Of a stretch of DNA of 64,000 nucleotides, positions 22,479 to 59,843 are shown one piece after another. Every line of letters starts with the position of its first letter. Position 1 is the first letter of the stretch. The notes under the pieces were generated by a model, which saw only the letters and a program-made list of their open reading frames with translations, did no database searches and was not told the origin of the DNA. The DNA lies in contig QNGE01001267.1 of NCBI GenBank assembly GCA_008508345.1, forward strand, positions 82,343 to 146,342, given 5' to 3'. The DNA is from Paragonimus westermani (taxonomy: Eukaryota > Platyhelminthes > Trematoda > Plagiorchiida > Troglotrematidae). The translations under genes and the position numbers were made by a program.

Positions 22479-22837
22479 ATTCCCACGTTACTTTCTTCGC
22501 TGACTGAAGTTTACGTTCCGTTTTGTGGTCTAGAACATCGGGATGCGAAACTCTCACCGAGTACTCTTTCCCGCTGATGTTTGCATATCGGTTGTCTATT
22601 GACCTACCGTACATAGCACAATGAATAATGGGATTTTTGGTATAACCCTTCCCATGTATGGGACATTTTTCGAAGTATTGTATCGAGAACAAGAAAGCTG
22701 TTAAAATGAATCAACGACATTGTTAATTGCGGAAAAAGTGTTTGTTTGTATTAACAACTAAAAACACTCGCATTTTGCTATTTCTTCATTTGAATTATCA
22801 TTCGGAGAGTTCATAGGCCCTTTAGCGATCGTTCAAG

Positions 22838-46436
<23,599 letters not shown>

Positions 46437-49400
46437 ATCGCAACAATATTTTTTTTCCTTCCACTCCTTTTTAATTGTTCACGTTCATCGACCAGCCAAT
46501 CTTCCTCAAATAGGGAAAACATAACGCCTTGTCATATGCACATATTCACTGCGTCGAAGCCCTGTGCTCCGACCGTTGTGACTATTATTATTGGCGCCTT
46601 TCTATTGTTCCCCCAAGGTGTTCTAGGCTCTTCCGGTTTATGTTCGTTATTTTCACATATAATTTGAAGAATGACTGGTATTGTTTGTAATATTCTGACC
46701 GGAGGGTTCCCAACTAACTTGCTCAACCCATTCTGGACCGGCTGTGAATTAACAAAAGTGAATCTCCGCGTTCGATGTGGATCAGTTGAGGGTTCTATTT
46801 GAATGCGAAAGTTCAGGTTCGTCTGCGAGAGTGTCGATCGTAGTCCCTGGCTACTTATGAGTTATCGTCCTGGGTGATGATTTTAGATGAGATTATTGAC
46901 TTATAACCCGATTTTTTTCCACCTCTGATTTCCATTCTGCCACTTTCATCTGATCAATGCAGAATAGAACCAACCCGGTCTCGAAGAACAGGCAGATTGA
47001 AAATTTCAGCTTTAATGAATCAGAGAAAAGTACCTAGTTATAGGTACTAACAAACTAACTGATTGTTTCTTGAAGGCGCAGCATTTTGACGGATGAACTT
47101 TCCTGCCTCTGTGTTGCAGCATGTATGGTGTCACATTCTTTAATGCGATAAGTTCTACTCTCGGTCTATGCCAGAACATCAGAATACTCTCTTGCAGATT
47201 TCACGTTTTGCCGTGAATGATGTTTGGTCAAGTGCGACCTAATTTCTACCAACATTTGCATAACCATGAAAGCAGTCATCCTTCTTCAACCTAAACCACG
47301 CGGATATTTGGCAACGTTTCTGCGTTTTACGCAAGTGGAAACTACCTGTTTTTTAAATACGCCGTTTGAATGGAGTTTTGACGTTACATATATATGTGGA
47401 TTTCATACATAATAGAAGTTAGCGCCTCTCATTGGAGAATAACCTGGAAAACACGTGCTCAGAAGGATAGCGACCGGTCAAACAAGGCTAAGCCGAAGAA
47501 CTGGGAGTGGTGTGAATGCACACACAGGCTACTGACCATAGAAAGTTGCCATCATGACTGGCGTTTCTGACTACTGATTTAAGCGACCACGGGGACTCCA
47601 TCCGCACAGGCAACACCTACCTTGCTCACTCAACAGAATATTAAAGACTTCATATCTCTTGACCTTATTGTTGCTTGACGACAACGCAGTTCTACTCAGC
47701 TGTTGGTAGTCTGAGCATTTTGATGGAGTCCAATCAAGCTATTAGGTAACCTTGCGAACACATACCTTGAACGGTCTATTATAATCGGTGGAAGCGTTCA
47801 TTTGAATGCCATTGTGATTGATACGCGTTTTCGCTCTGTTCTATTTTTTAACATTTACTGAGTTAATTTCACATTCATCGCGCACATAAACAGTCTAGCG
47901 GCGATATTTTGCTTTCTGAAATTTCGTGAACCACTGTTTGCAGCTAACTTTAGGTTGGCTAGAACACCGTTACCTCTTTCTAATTAGTAATGTCAAGTTA
48001 CATTCAGGTCATGTGTAAGCGATCACGCTTACGGTTTAGAAAAAAATACTAGGTAAGAAACAGAGCAGAGACGATTCCCAATCAAAAATCGGTATTTTGT
48101 AGTTGATGTGTATCAAATGTTGGAAATATATTCACAAAAATCGGAGAACGATTGTCTCATTAATTCAGCCTGAGAAGTATCCGTCTAACCAGTTGAACGT
48201 AATTGTGCCTTTGCCGTACAGAAGTTCCAAAAATAGTGAGCATGATGTGCATGTTGATGCGTTAATTAAATTACACACACTATTTATGTTGTAACGACCG
48301 TGATGAATTACAGTACAGTTTTCTTTTCATTATCACGGTTGCCAAGCATTTTTCAGCCAAAATGTTTGTCCACCTTGTTCATCGAGCCTTGACCACTACT
48401 TAACTCCTTATTCATCGTCAGAAAAAACATCTGCATTTTTAGTAACAATTTGAGGTTGGGGACATGAAACTGACATCATCGGAAGAACAGGCAAGGTGAG
48501 GATACTTCTAGGGTCTGCATTCACGAATAGCAGTATTTGACACTTAAGCTGTGTGAACTGGACCACTGTCATGAATAATCCAGATGTCCACATTCAACTT
48601 TCCCTGTGTCTTTCTCTTACTAGACCTATTAACTATCAAGTTAAATCAATACTGGTGTTCGCTACAACGTATAGTATTTAGACAGCTGAAGCCACACTCT
48701 CAGCACCATCAAGAAGACGCATATGATATTACCGGGCTTCGGGAAGGTATTGCTTTCACACTGCTTGGATTGCTGCCATACCTCGTGGTCACTATTGAAC
48801 CAAGATTTCATATCTAGCAGATGAGCACTGTTCTAGTTGATTCCAGTCCCCCTGAATCAGCTGGAACTTTTTCTCAGTGCACTGAATTTGGGGTTGTTTC
48901 ATCAGCATCCTGAGTGCCCAACTGTTGTAAACCCACAAAAGAGCACACTGGTTCGACAGCGGTGTCATAGTGCGCTTGATAGAAATCGGATTCTCCACGT
49001 AATAGTTAACACGGAGAATCTTGGTCCCGAAAATAACGCGAATGTTCCCTTTAATTGCCCCCAAGATGAACCGGAAGACGTGTGCAAAGGCAACTTTGTT
49101 CCGCTCCAGTGATGTATACGACAAAGAAATTACATAGTACTTATGTGGTGCATAGAGACCTACAAGCATTCTCAAATCAGAAGTTTGACGGACACTTGTT
49201 AAAAATATTGGTTAAGGTCACTAAGCCACCAATGAGCCCAGCGGAATGAAGGGGGAAGCAACACAATAACGAAGGTCGCCGCTCGACTATTCTGGATATT
49301 TCCGCTTATTCAGGTTGGAGAAAGTTGTTTTCTCAAGGAAAGAGGCAGTTTCGGGCAGGAAAAGTGTTCCTTAACACCGACATGCACACAATTGCAGTGT

Positions 49401-52400
49401 GTTCAGACGATCATAGACAGTTCGATCCACCGTAGCAAAGCCGGTGCTCGCAGTGCTTCCTCTTTCACGTGTGCCCACTCGTTAATCTCATGTTGTCTCC
49501 GTGTGACTGATGTTTTCAGTGGAAGCCCCTATGAAAGTATCTTGGCTTCGATGGATGCCCTTCCCGTGAGGAGTTCGATAATCCAGTGGTTAAATTTAGT
49601 AGTGGAAGGACACTTATCTTCGTAACCATTCAGAAACCACGTGTGGATTCACCCTGGCATAGTCTTCTCTACCTAATCTCGGTTGCGATTCGCATCTGTC
49701 TTAGATGTCTTGTAGAGCTCTACTGTAGTGCAACGGAGAGACTGTTCTTTCAGAGTCCTATTAACACTATCACCAGGTGTACAGAGCATTTACCAAGTGA
49801 ACGAGAGTGACATTAATACTGCAATTGTGGCTGAACCAATTGGCTAGCTTATACGTGGCCAGCCTTAACAGATCAGCAGATGCTGAACTGTCAGTCGAGA
49901 ATTGTGTGGTTTTTCCACCATCCGGTACTTAAGGTTGGTGATTGATAGAGGCAAACTCGACGAACAAAAAGGCGATGTCGGCTGATACCAGAACGGCGTG
50001 CTTATCAAGATAACTGCTTTTTCACATTTGAGAGCGAACTGTCCATTTATAGTTACAACATCGATGTTTATTGACTTTTTCTAAACTGTTGTTTTTAATG
50101 CTATGTTCAACATAAATGTAGATCGTTCATACCATTCAAGTACTGCAATGCCTTGAAAATATTTACCATTGAACAACGAAGGTAGTAAAAGTGACCACAC
50201 ACACATCAGTCAACGGACCGGATACCCATGCTGGCAACCTCAGACGATCACAGGTTCGACCTCACACAGAGAAGCCCAGTTTCCATAACAAAGTGTGTAA
50301 AAATACACATCGTAGAGTTTCATTCCGGGTGCAACGGCCCAATTTCACACGGTTAGCAACCTACGCGTTCGAGCGATCAGCCACCATAGGGCTTATTATT
50401 AAGAGGGCGCACTACCTAGAGGACAGCCGTATGTGGTGGACTTTCGTTGATCTGATCGATCTATGGTGGTGCCACGAGTGGTGGCCAACACCAACTTCAT
50501 TTTTTCGTGGTCTTACTTCCACTCCGAAGCTGTTCGTCACACGAACCGCTATACCTACCAGACCTGTGGATTAAGTTTCTTAGTATAGACACCATAGCAG
50601 GTCGAGTGTCTGGCTATGCTGTACTCATTCATTTTGAAGCTGTGTGTAAATAAGCTGCTCCTGACACTTTAATAGAACGGAGAAAGGTCGATTTGCGTCA
50701 TCATTTCGACCTCTTTAGAGCCCCCCGTTTGCCGTCTTTACAAGCAGTTGGCCAAAACGTTAACGAGCTGGTCGGTATCGCTTAACGAATTAGATGTGAA
50801 ATGGAACCGTTCATATCCTCAAATCTCTACACTTTCACGTGTACTTCGGTTGAATATGCACCCGCTCAATGCTTCAGCTATTTGGTGCGCTTATGGTTCC
50901 TTGCATATCGTTGCTATATAGGAGTAGGCAGGTAGTACTGTCTGCTTTCATCAGTCACAATAGTTGGATGTACAGAAGACGAACTAAACTCATACTATCA
51001 ACAACAAAAAGTGGAATCTTAGCCCGACCAATACGAGACGTATTCTGCGGCCAATTATCCCGACTCCTTATCCGTTTCTACCGCTCGCTCTTAGTTGTTG
51101 AAGTGAGAGTCGATTCAAATGGAAGCATACAATGTTCAGAATGTTCTGTTTCCAACAACATGTGAAGTTGAACAGGTTTAGATACTCAACATCGTAACAG
51201 CATGTCGGAATGATGTAGGTTGTTAAAGTATGTGTACTTTTACACGTGGCTGCTTCAGCGAATCTTGTTTGTTTTCGCAGTAATAGCAGTGATTTACTTT
51301 TGAAGAAGTGAATACCTGTCAGAGTGGTCATTTCGCAGGAAAATTAGTTTACAGTAAAAGTTCCCACACTGTACACTCATTACGTCCGCGTCACACGATG
51401 ATCCTAAATGTGATATTGGTTTATCACCACGGCAATATTTGCCTTGACACAAGGTAGTTTGAAATAATCCCCTTTCTTCATCAATCCTATTGCCACCCAG
51501 TTCAGAGTGTTCACGTACTTGCCACACTTTTTAGTTCACGCAAATATAGACTGGAGAAAGTTAAGTATGTGACATCCTATAGATCCTCTCATAATTCTTT
51601 GTGTAGTGTCATAATACGCGAGCTGCCTAGTCTATGTGGATCAGGCATGAAGATTTTTGATTATCGGCCTCGAACCACTTCACTTTAATAGGTGTTCATT
51701 CACACTGAGTACCGGTGATGTTTTCCATGGTTTTTCGCTTCACGGTACCAACAGATTACGTGAACTTATCTGGACAATCCTATTGTTTCGTCACCAATTT
51801 ACTCAATTCAACACCATTCTGTTGACTCGGTATGCTGACCGAGAACGACCAAAACTAGAGTAACCAGTTGAAGTGTGGAGGGCGAACAGTTCTGGGAATT
51901 GCACTGTGAGGTACATTATAAAATGATCTATACAGTCACGTTTGTTTGTGAACAATTTGGTCTCACAACACTATGATTTGTACATTCTATTTCATGTGGC
52001 ATAGGAGTGAGCCGTGTACTTTTGGTGAGAAATGTATTAACAGCTTGATCGTAACATAGAAACATTTAAATGTTCGATAGGAAAACTCGGAAACTATCTG
52101 TAATACCGGTTTCAACTCAATAGATCGCCTTTATGCGTCAAAACTTCGGACTTCTCTACCTTATGTATCTTCATGATACATGTTTGTACCAATCAAACAG
52201 TTCTTAATTAGAACGATTACACTCTGACTGAGTGAACACATCAGACTGCATCCATTAACCGAAGACAGATCATGAACGGCTATGTCGACAAAGTTCTAGA
52301 TTTAACTTCAAGAATTTACTCCACTATTCGAATTAGCGAGTATTTGTATAACCTTTTATAGTATACATATTCTGTGTATAATGTGCATACAGTGGAGACG

Positions 52401-53778
52401 TCCGGAGTCGTGAAACTGCAAACGAAGAAGCGTCAAACAATCCTTGGATTAGATATCGCGATTCGGTAGTATTTAGTGAAAGGCCGGTACTGCTGTGATC
52501 AATAAGGTTGTCCCATGAGAACCTGGAACAAAATTGCACTTCCGGTAGTAACAAGGACTTCTACTACGGATGAGCAGTAACAAGATCCACACTCAAGTAT
52601 AACGCTTTTTGGAAGAGGCTCTCCGATAAAACATGTCTGAACATGAAGACTATGACCGAATGTAAATAACATTCTATGTATGCCAGCCAATTCCCACAGT
52701 ACCCACAAGTGTTCCTGCAAAGGAGGAAAAGTCAAATGGGTTTGAACCCAAAATGTACCTGGACCGAAATACTCCTCAAGACACCATTTGATCGACGAAT
52801 CAATAAAATAATCTTTGACTGTTGTGATCCATCCAACTTTTGTATTCTATTCATTAGGCCGTTCGAGAACATAGTTGATCTAAACAAAAGCTGGCCTAGA
52901 AAGATGTGCATAGTATTTTAACGAGGATGAGTGAAGTCTGTACAGAACATGGTTTACTGCGTATGACGTTCACACCAGTGGGTATAGGAACAGGTGAAAA
53001 CTACTCGCACACATTGTGCTAGAACCACTCAGTCACTGGCCACAAATGCTCTACCCAGCAGACTGCATCATTCATATACAACTGTGATACTATGAATTGG
53101 TGATGTATCGGTCAGCTGATAAGGGAAAATTTCGATGTCATTTATTGAGGCACAGCTATTTGATACTGTCAAAATGCTTAAACAAACGAAGGTGAATACG
53201 AAGTGCAATTTAACCGAAAAAATTGCGACACTATACACATCCGACTGCCACTTGAAAACGTACTTACTGAGTTTAAACAGCGTTTGACACGAAGCTTTTT
53301 CCCCTGCGCTTGACGAACGAATATTCCAATTCGTACCACGCTTAGCAATAGCGTACTCCAGGTAACCTGTGTTGTGAATCTAGAAGGTGGATGACACGGA
53401 GGTTGTTTTACTGGAGAAACCAATACACCACTTAAGCGTCTCAACGGGACTAGGAACAAAAACACTCATTTGCACACTGCACTCTTCTGAGGATGCTCCA
53501 GTCGCTTTGGACACCATGTCTCAGTTCCATCATGTGGCGAAAGTCATTAAATGTCATTCTGCCTTCCAACGATCCTTCCCATATGTCTCCCGTATTTATC
53601 CCGCGACCATTTCGATCCATGCGGCTACTGAATAGTGGTGTGAGTAGTATGGTGCGACCGTCTACCCTCACTACACTGGCTGCAGTCGTTTCAGACAATC
53701 AGGTTAAATCATCCAGATTGAGAACAAAAATGACAAGGAATGGAATAGAAATCTCAAACCATTTTCAGTTGCGTGTAT

Positions 53779-53780
<2 letters not shown>
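46437..53780. other. intergenic or 3' flanking DNA, nothing recognised
   Basis: 7.3 kb after the malic enzyme stop. It presumably contains the 3' UTR at its start; no clear AATAAA was located near the stop. A small hairpin (GATTCTCC...GGAGAATC, about 48989-49020) is visible. ORFs up to 127 codons on both strands lack signatures. Confidence 0.5.

Positions 53781-53809
<29 letters not shown>
53781..53809. repeat. TA dinucleotide microsatellite
   Basis: About 14 uninterrupted TA units. It lies at the end of an open frame but is typical intergenic microsatellite sequence. Confidence 0.9.
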
Positions 53810-54465
53810 AGAGTGCATGTACTGAATAGTGAACGGTTTATTGTGGCGTTTCAAATCCACAGTAGCACACGTTATCAAACAATAAGTGTGTCAGGATGAG
53901 ATTGTTATGCCGCTCACCGTGTTCGCCTGTCGGTCTGTTTTCGCCCGTCTTTCGTTTCAACGTCAACGATGCTTACCTAGTGGCCGTCTATGTCGATTGA
54001 ATGAATTCCGAGAATAGAGAACTTTCAGTACAAGCCGTTCCCCTTTCATTTTCGCCCGCGCGACCACTTTTGCATGCACTGTGTTGACCTGGTGACCTGT
54101 GTCCGCGCCGTGTGCCACATTTGTGATCTAGAGTCGGCTCGTCGCATCGCTAATTTGTGTTCGTGCACACGTGTGCACAGCTGTTTGCCTGTCCCCCACA
54201 CACACACCCGAGGCACAGAAACACGTAGACCTCTCGTGAAGAACTGTCCATTGTTCACTCAGCCCAGACAAGCCTGGTGAACGCGTCATTGAGTTTTGCA
54301 GGTAATTTGATAACCGCACGATTACGGAAGAACGGACCACCACAGGTGTTGGTTGTAGCTTCAGTAACGGTGAGAAGAAATAAATAGTACAAAATTTTAA
54401 GATATCCGCACCAAATGTAGTAAGAATGAAGTTGAATAGTTTGGGCGTCGTGTTTAACATGTTAT

Positions 54466-54641
54466 TGATAAACAGATTGGGAATAACACAACGTTTCGAG
54501 CAAGCTGTAATACTCTACGTTTCAACCACCTCGGGTGGTCGTCCTCAGAACAACACTCCTGAGGAAGGCCACCCGAGATGGTTGAAACGTAGAGTATTAC
54601 AACTTGCTCGAAACGTTGTGTTATTCCCAATCTGTTTATCA
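54466..54641. repeat. 176-bp near-perfect palindrome with hammerhead-like core words
   Basis: Arms 54466-54548 and 54559-54641 are reverse complements with about five mismatches and a 10-base loop. Each arm, read outward from the centre, starts CTGAGGA, continues with a short G+C-rich hairpin and then GAAACGT, which is the order CUGANGA - stem II - GAAA of a hammerhead ribozyme core. The minus-strand copy has the better stem II (ACCACC/GGTGGT). A possible stem III (ACGT...ACGT) exists, but stem I pairs poorly. It may be a dimerised fragment of a Penelope-like or other ribozyme-bearing element. Confidence 0.8.
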
Positions 54642-54659
54642 GTACAAAATTTTATTAAA

Positions 54660-57600
54660 AGTTTCTATCTTCATTGACCCCTGTCTGATATCATTACTCT
54701 CCATGGCTGTATGGAAAACCTGCTGGACTTCACAGCCTTAATCGGATAGGCGGGTTATCGATATACGGATTCCGTCGGTTGCACAAGTCCCACCATTAGC
54801 CTGAAGTCACAGAAATGTGAAAAACATTCAACATTGTCAGCCTTGTTGAATGGCAAATGATTTTTCTCTTGTTAACTATAACTGATTAGCTATCGAAATA
54901 AGACCAGTGCAGTTCGCTCCATATTTACTCTTTATGAGACATACTGTTCACTAGAGACATCAAAAGATTGCATATTACGATATTCTCATTGCAATATTAC
55001 AACGTGAAAATGTTTGGCCAGTTCGTTTAAAGCGTGTTAAGAAAAGATTATCTACACTTACTCATAGTTCTTCGTTTGTATATACCAAAAGGAAAGAAAG
55101 TTTTCCCCATTCGATAGTCGAATAGTCAGAATCGTCAGCACCTGGATAACTAGGTTGTCCCTCTTCTGGCAAAGGCGTAAGAAACCACTCGTGGGCAATA
55201 TGACTGAACTTTTTCAAATACGGATGCTTTCTGATTGCATTTTTGTTGTATACGCTTCACGGCCGCCTATGTGCCCCACACACAATCAACGTTTAAGCTG
55301 TTTTCGGATTACTCCAGCCTTCACCGACTAACTGCCCATTCAGTCACGCATTGAAGAATGACACACACCGCTTGTAAATGTCAGAATATAGCACGTACTC
55401 TTCCTGAGTCTCGTGTTCTCCCTAACGCTGTTATTGCCTGTATGGCTTAATGATGAACGCGAATAGGGACACAACACTTGTGTGTGTCTACAAAGTGTGT
55501 AAATACGGGCGTCATCGGAAAACTACCTAGTCCCTTTCGCGTGGGGATTTCTATTCTAGTAATAACTGCTTTCATAAGCATGTTCCCGAAAGATCATTCG
55601 AACTGCATCTGCTCGCTGCGTTCAACCATATTTCAAGTTGAGAGAGATCTGCAACCATGATTAACCAGTACGCTTTTCGGTACAACCCGCAAGAAAATAG
55701 GCTAGCCACAGTAGAAATCAATTGCAATCTTACTCGTACTGTACGGACTTGACACGAAGTGCATGAGTGTGTCAATTTATTGATTAAACTCCGTCAGCTT
55801 GATAATTTAAATATCAGGCTATGCGATGCACAGTTTTGTGCATAGTACACTTAACATGGTGAATGGTTTTAAGCTGACAGTTCGTTCATCGTTGTGTGAT
55901 ACAACTGATAATTTGTCTAAACCTGAAAGCGACTGCATAAAGCAGAACTTCTAGTCTGAGCTTTTAAACCAAAAGACGATGGTATTATTCGCGTGGATCG
56001 GTTAAGACCTTGAGAAACTAAGAAAAGTGTTGTCGTATTTCGTCGAAGTCATCATCATGCTACCTTTCGAAGTTCAACATCGTAGTGTTTGGGTAATGGA
56101 TCACATTAGATAGCAGATGTTTTTAGCTATGTTCGTTTCATGTTTGCAGTACAAAATAACAGACGGGATTCTACTGACATCCACAGCACACGGGTGACAG
56201 TCCATAAACTGTTTGACCAAGATTAATCGTTTGTGGAAGATATTGGTTAACATTATCGGAGATTACTATTTCCTGTCGTCTACATCGACAGGAGTAAAAA
56301 TGTGGTTCATATTAACCGGATAGACCAGTAGCTCTGTCCGATCTGCTGGATCGAAACCGATTCAAAAACGACCTATTCAGATTGGTACCTGATAGATGCG
56401 AGAGGACGGGGGCAGAAGGTTCAACCCACATAGTTATATCGGTGTGGTGCTCAGGATCATCATTCTCAATATCCATAATTAGTACAAACTCAAATAAACT
56501 ACAGCTGGCGTCCATCTGTTAGGTACATTTCAAACAAAAATCTGTGGTACCTCCATTCACTAAACACAGGGACAACCGATAGTAAAGGGCTTAAAATGAA
56601 AAATGGTTCATTTCTTGTCTGTGTCCACGTTTCACTAACGTGCTTCGTGTTAGTTACCTACTTCCCATACTGGTGCATTTGTGAATGCAGCAGACCTGTC
56701 AAAATCAAAACAGCATTACGGATCGTTTATAACATTGACTAAAACGAGACCGTGTTGTGCGCGAATTCAGTTATCGGGCGATGTCAGCAAACTTACACTC
56801 GAGTCAATTAGCACGTGACAAGCTAACGAAACAAAAGGCAATGTGATTGTAATCAAAATGCTAATCCTTGACTGTTTTTGAGAGTGTCAAGAGTTGTTGG
56901 TTTTGGTATTCTGGTACAGCTTGATCGACAGGCATAGAGTTTACAGATTGCAAACTATCCCGTTCATTGAAAGCTGCCGTTCCCAACAGAATGCCGTTAA
57001 GTCACAGCTAAGATTTCTTCTTTGTTTTGCCCACATGTAGTGTGTACTGTCTTTGCAGATAGAGCATGTAGCATCACACTGTGGCATGATCAAGGTCATG
57101 TGTCTGGACCGGTTACCTGTGGCTTGCAACCTTAATGGAACGCCACACATCCAATGATGAGCAGTCCTCACGCGCGTGCACACGCAACGGCTTCAAGCAA
57201 CTCAGTTTGTTAACACCACCGCAGTTAGTGTCACTCACACACATCTTATCTCGAGCATTAGCTTATGACGCAGTCTTCGTCCGAGCTAACAATACAACAA
57301 GAACCTCTGAACGTGTGAACACAACTCACCTGTCTTTTGCGAATCAGTGAACAGACATAGCTGCTGTGCTCTGTGAATTAGTGTTTTCGTCCTGTAGATC
57401 ACCACATCGGCATCTACAGGATTCCATCTAACACTGCATTTAGAGCACACATGGATTACATCCATGCACTTTACCCGAGCAATTTCTGTAAGTGCACTTA
57501 CTTTATTCGATCTTTATTTATACTGAAATTTGTCTGTGCATTCTTTGATGTTATTTTAGATTATTGGTGATTTTACAGATACTACTTACAAGGCATTGTA

Positions 57601-58890
57601 ATTGCCAACCTGACATTTTAAAATCAATCTGTCACTTTAGATAGCATACTTGTGGTCATTTCATTGGCAATCACAAATGTTACAAGGTACTTTCCAAACT
57701 AGACACTCCACTACCAAGTGCAAACTTTATTCATCAAGTTCTTCGCTCATTAGTTATTGGACAGATCATGATATCGCGTGTGCTGTTCATAGCAGCCAAT
57801 GACAGACGTCAAGTTTTCCAACACTGTTATTGCCTTGTAAATGCGCATTCATATGCCATTAAATCTAACAGTCTGTCATTAAATGGCAGTAGCAGCATAC
57901 AAAAGAAATCCAAGTTAGAATTTGCTTACAACTGCCTTATTCAGAGTTTTAGAGTGATTCACACGGTGCTGAAGTCGATGTGTTTTTTCCGCATTAGTTA
58001 TGTACACATTGATTCTCCAAGTCAGATCATACTAACCTACAGAGTGTTTGTTTGCCTTTTGTTCAGTCTGCTTATAGCAGTTACGGCGTTTCTTCAGATA
58101 GCAAATTTCCAAGACGGCGACTTCTTTGGAATAACCACGTTTTGAATAAACGTTTCGAAGTTTGCTAAAAATCTGGTGTTAAACAACTACCAGCACGTAG
58201 AAAGATCGATTTTGAAGTATTGACAAAAACCACGGTCTTACTAGAGCAATGAGTTTTCACGTTCTCATTTTAATTTGACCGACGTCTGCACGTACGCTAG
58301 GTGCCCATAAAATCTTTGTGATGGTCAGGTTCTTCTGAATTTACCTTGTGCTCTAGTAAAGACAGTCTGTTATCATGGTATTGGATCCAGGTGAAATAGT
58401 GTTCAATACGACATCGGTTGAACAAAAAATGGAGTTTACTGAAGCGACCGATTTATATCCCTCACAACCTGTAATATCCACAGCTTGACGCAAACAATTT
58501 CAACTGCCGGAAAATCAGCGATACAGCTTACTCATTATGGGTAGCTGAATCGCTGACACTTCTCACGAACCGATGTTCACTCTTAGCATGCCTAATGTTT
58601 TGTAAGGCACAGTCCTCTGATAACGATGGGACTTTGTATTTCAATTCTCACTCTCCTGCATCATTCGAGTGCTTGCACTTATGAGCCAGATTTTCAGTAC
58701 ACATCGTAACAATGTTTTCACTTAATTGTTCCATACATTTCTACCTGCTTTCGTTCGTTTGACCGAATTCTTCTGTGATGTACTTTTAATGGACATTTAT
58801 TGCCCGTTGGGCTAATTTGCTTCAATGGTATTTAGTTCGGTCTCACGTGCTATTCATGATTCATTCATTGTAGGTTTTGATCTTACCCCT
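54660..58890. other. nothing recognised
   Basis: 4.2 kb with short ORFs only. The longest (57768-58145, plus, 125 codons) ends with a hydrophobic segment (FVCLLFSLLIAVTAFL) but has no homology signal that I recognise. An imperfect hairpin is at 58515-58556. Confidence 0.5.
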
Positions 58891-58895
58891 CAACC

Positions 58896-59119
58896 ACTCA
58901 ATCTAACCAGGCGACCACGGGGTGAGAGGTGTCACTGGACCAAACCATGCCCAGTGCAAAATCGACGTCAGGATGACACAGTCACCCAACTGGTGTGGTT
59001 AGATTGACCTCGGCCATGGCGACCATGACTGTCTTAGTACTACCGTAACGAGGTAGCAACGTACTATGACATTCGTTCAGTGACACCTCTCACCCCGTGG
59101 TCGCCTGGTTAGATTGAGT
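58896..59119. mobile_element. MITE with 42-bp perfect terminal inverted repeats
   Basis: 58896-58937 is the exact reverse complement of 59078-59119 (outer word ACTCAATCTAACCAGGCGAC). The 140-bp interior has no ORF and repeats the inner word GGTTAGATTGA once (about 58997-59007). The target-site duplication is not obvious. This is a non-autonomous DNA element, probably young given the perfect ends. Confidence 0.85.
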
Positions 59120-59843
59120 AAGAAGCCTGTGTCATCACTCACTATCACTTATTAGATGGTGCCCTGGCAACTCAGTCTAATGTTTGGTTGACCTCACTTG
59201 GAGTTAGCATCTGAACTCATCAATGCTAAACAAACCGGACCCGAGGATCAGTCGGAACGGTACTGGGCTGGCCGTTGTACGCAAAGGAAGACAACTTCGA
59301 AAGAATTGTCAAGCCAGTCCTCTCTATATTTCATTGTACTCTAAGGCAAAATGATGGACAGAATGATTTTTAGCATTCAGGTAGCGTAGGACATACATTC
59401 TACTACGCACCCTAGTAGTACAAACAATTAGTCAAGGACAGTTTACACAGACTAGCCAGCTCAGACGAGATATTGAAAGGCAAATGGCTTCGACAATCGA
59501 CTAGCTACATCTTTGTATATATGCACACGGTTCACTGTGTCGGCTGGGTTGCAGTGCCATTGAAGGAGCAGTCAACTACTGTAGAAAGACGACGTATCGT
59601 GAGATGCTAACAGTTCACTCACTGTTTTCAATCGCGAACGTGAAGCATTCGTTTATCTAAATTATGTTGGTAGTTCGGTTGTTCTTAACCGTGCAAACAA
59701 AAAACGGAGTCTTATGTAATCTACGCAAATTCACAGACCAAGCATTAGTTTAATCAGGGCCAACTTCCAAAAAGTGGGAAGTACAAAATCAATTTGTGGT
59801 TGCTCTGAATAGAGCATTCTACGTTCACTGAGAGCATGTGGGT
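59120..59843. other. flank of the transposase gene, no ends identified
   Basis: Lies downstream of the minus-strand transposase. It should hold one end of that element, but no inverted partner in 60918-61500 was found by eye. Confidence 0.4.

Noticed and set aside
22447..22692. 81-codon minus-strand ORF with FEKCPIHGKGY overlapping the transposon end and the malic enzyme upstream region
   Set aside because: Crosses the terminal inverted repeat, has no partner exon, and shows no known domain.
48792..49175. Region open on both strands (127 and 91 codons)
   Set aside because: Neither translation shows family words; double-strand openness suggests composition rather than coding.
50191..50574. 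127-codon plus-strand ORF
   Set aside because: Starts at GTG, unusual composition (His/Arg/Trp-rich) and no recognised domain.
53178..53698. Overlapping ORFs on both strands, one a clean 82-codon ATG-to-stop frame on the minus strand
   Set aside because: No recognisable domain or regulatory context.
57768..58145. 125-codon plus-strand ORF with a hydrophobic C-terminal stretch
   Set aside because: No motif, no splice-bounded neighbours; open frames of this length are expected by chance in 64 kb of moderately AT-rich DNA.
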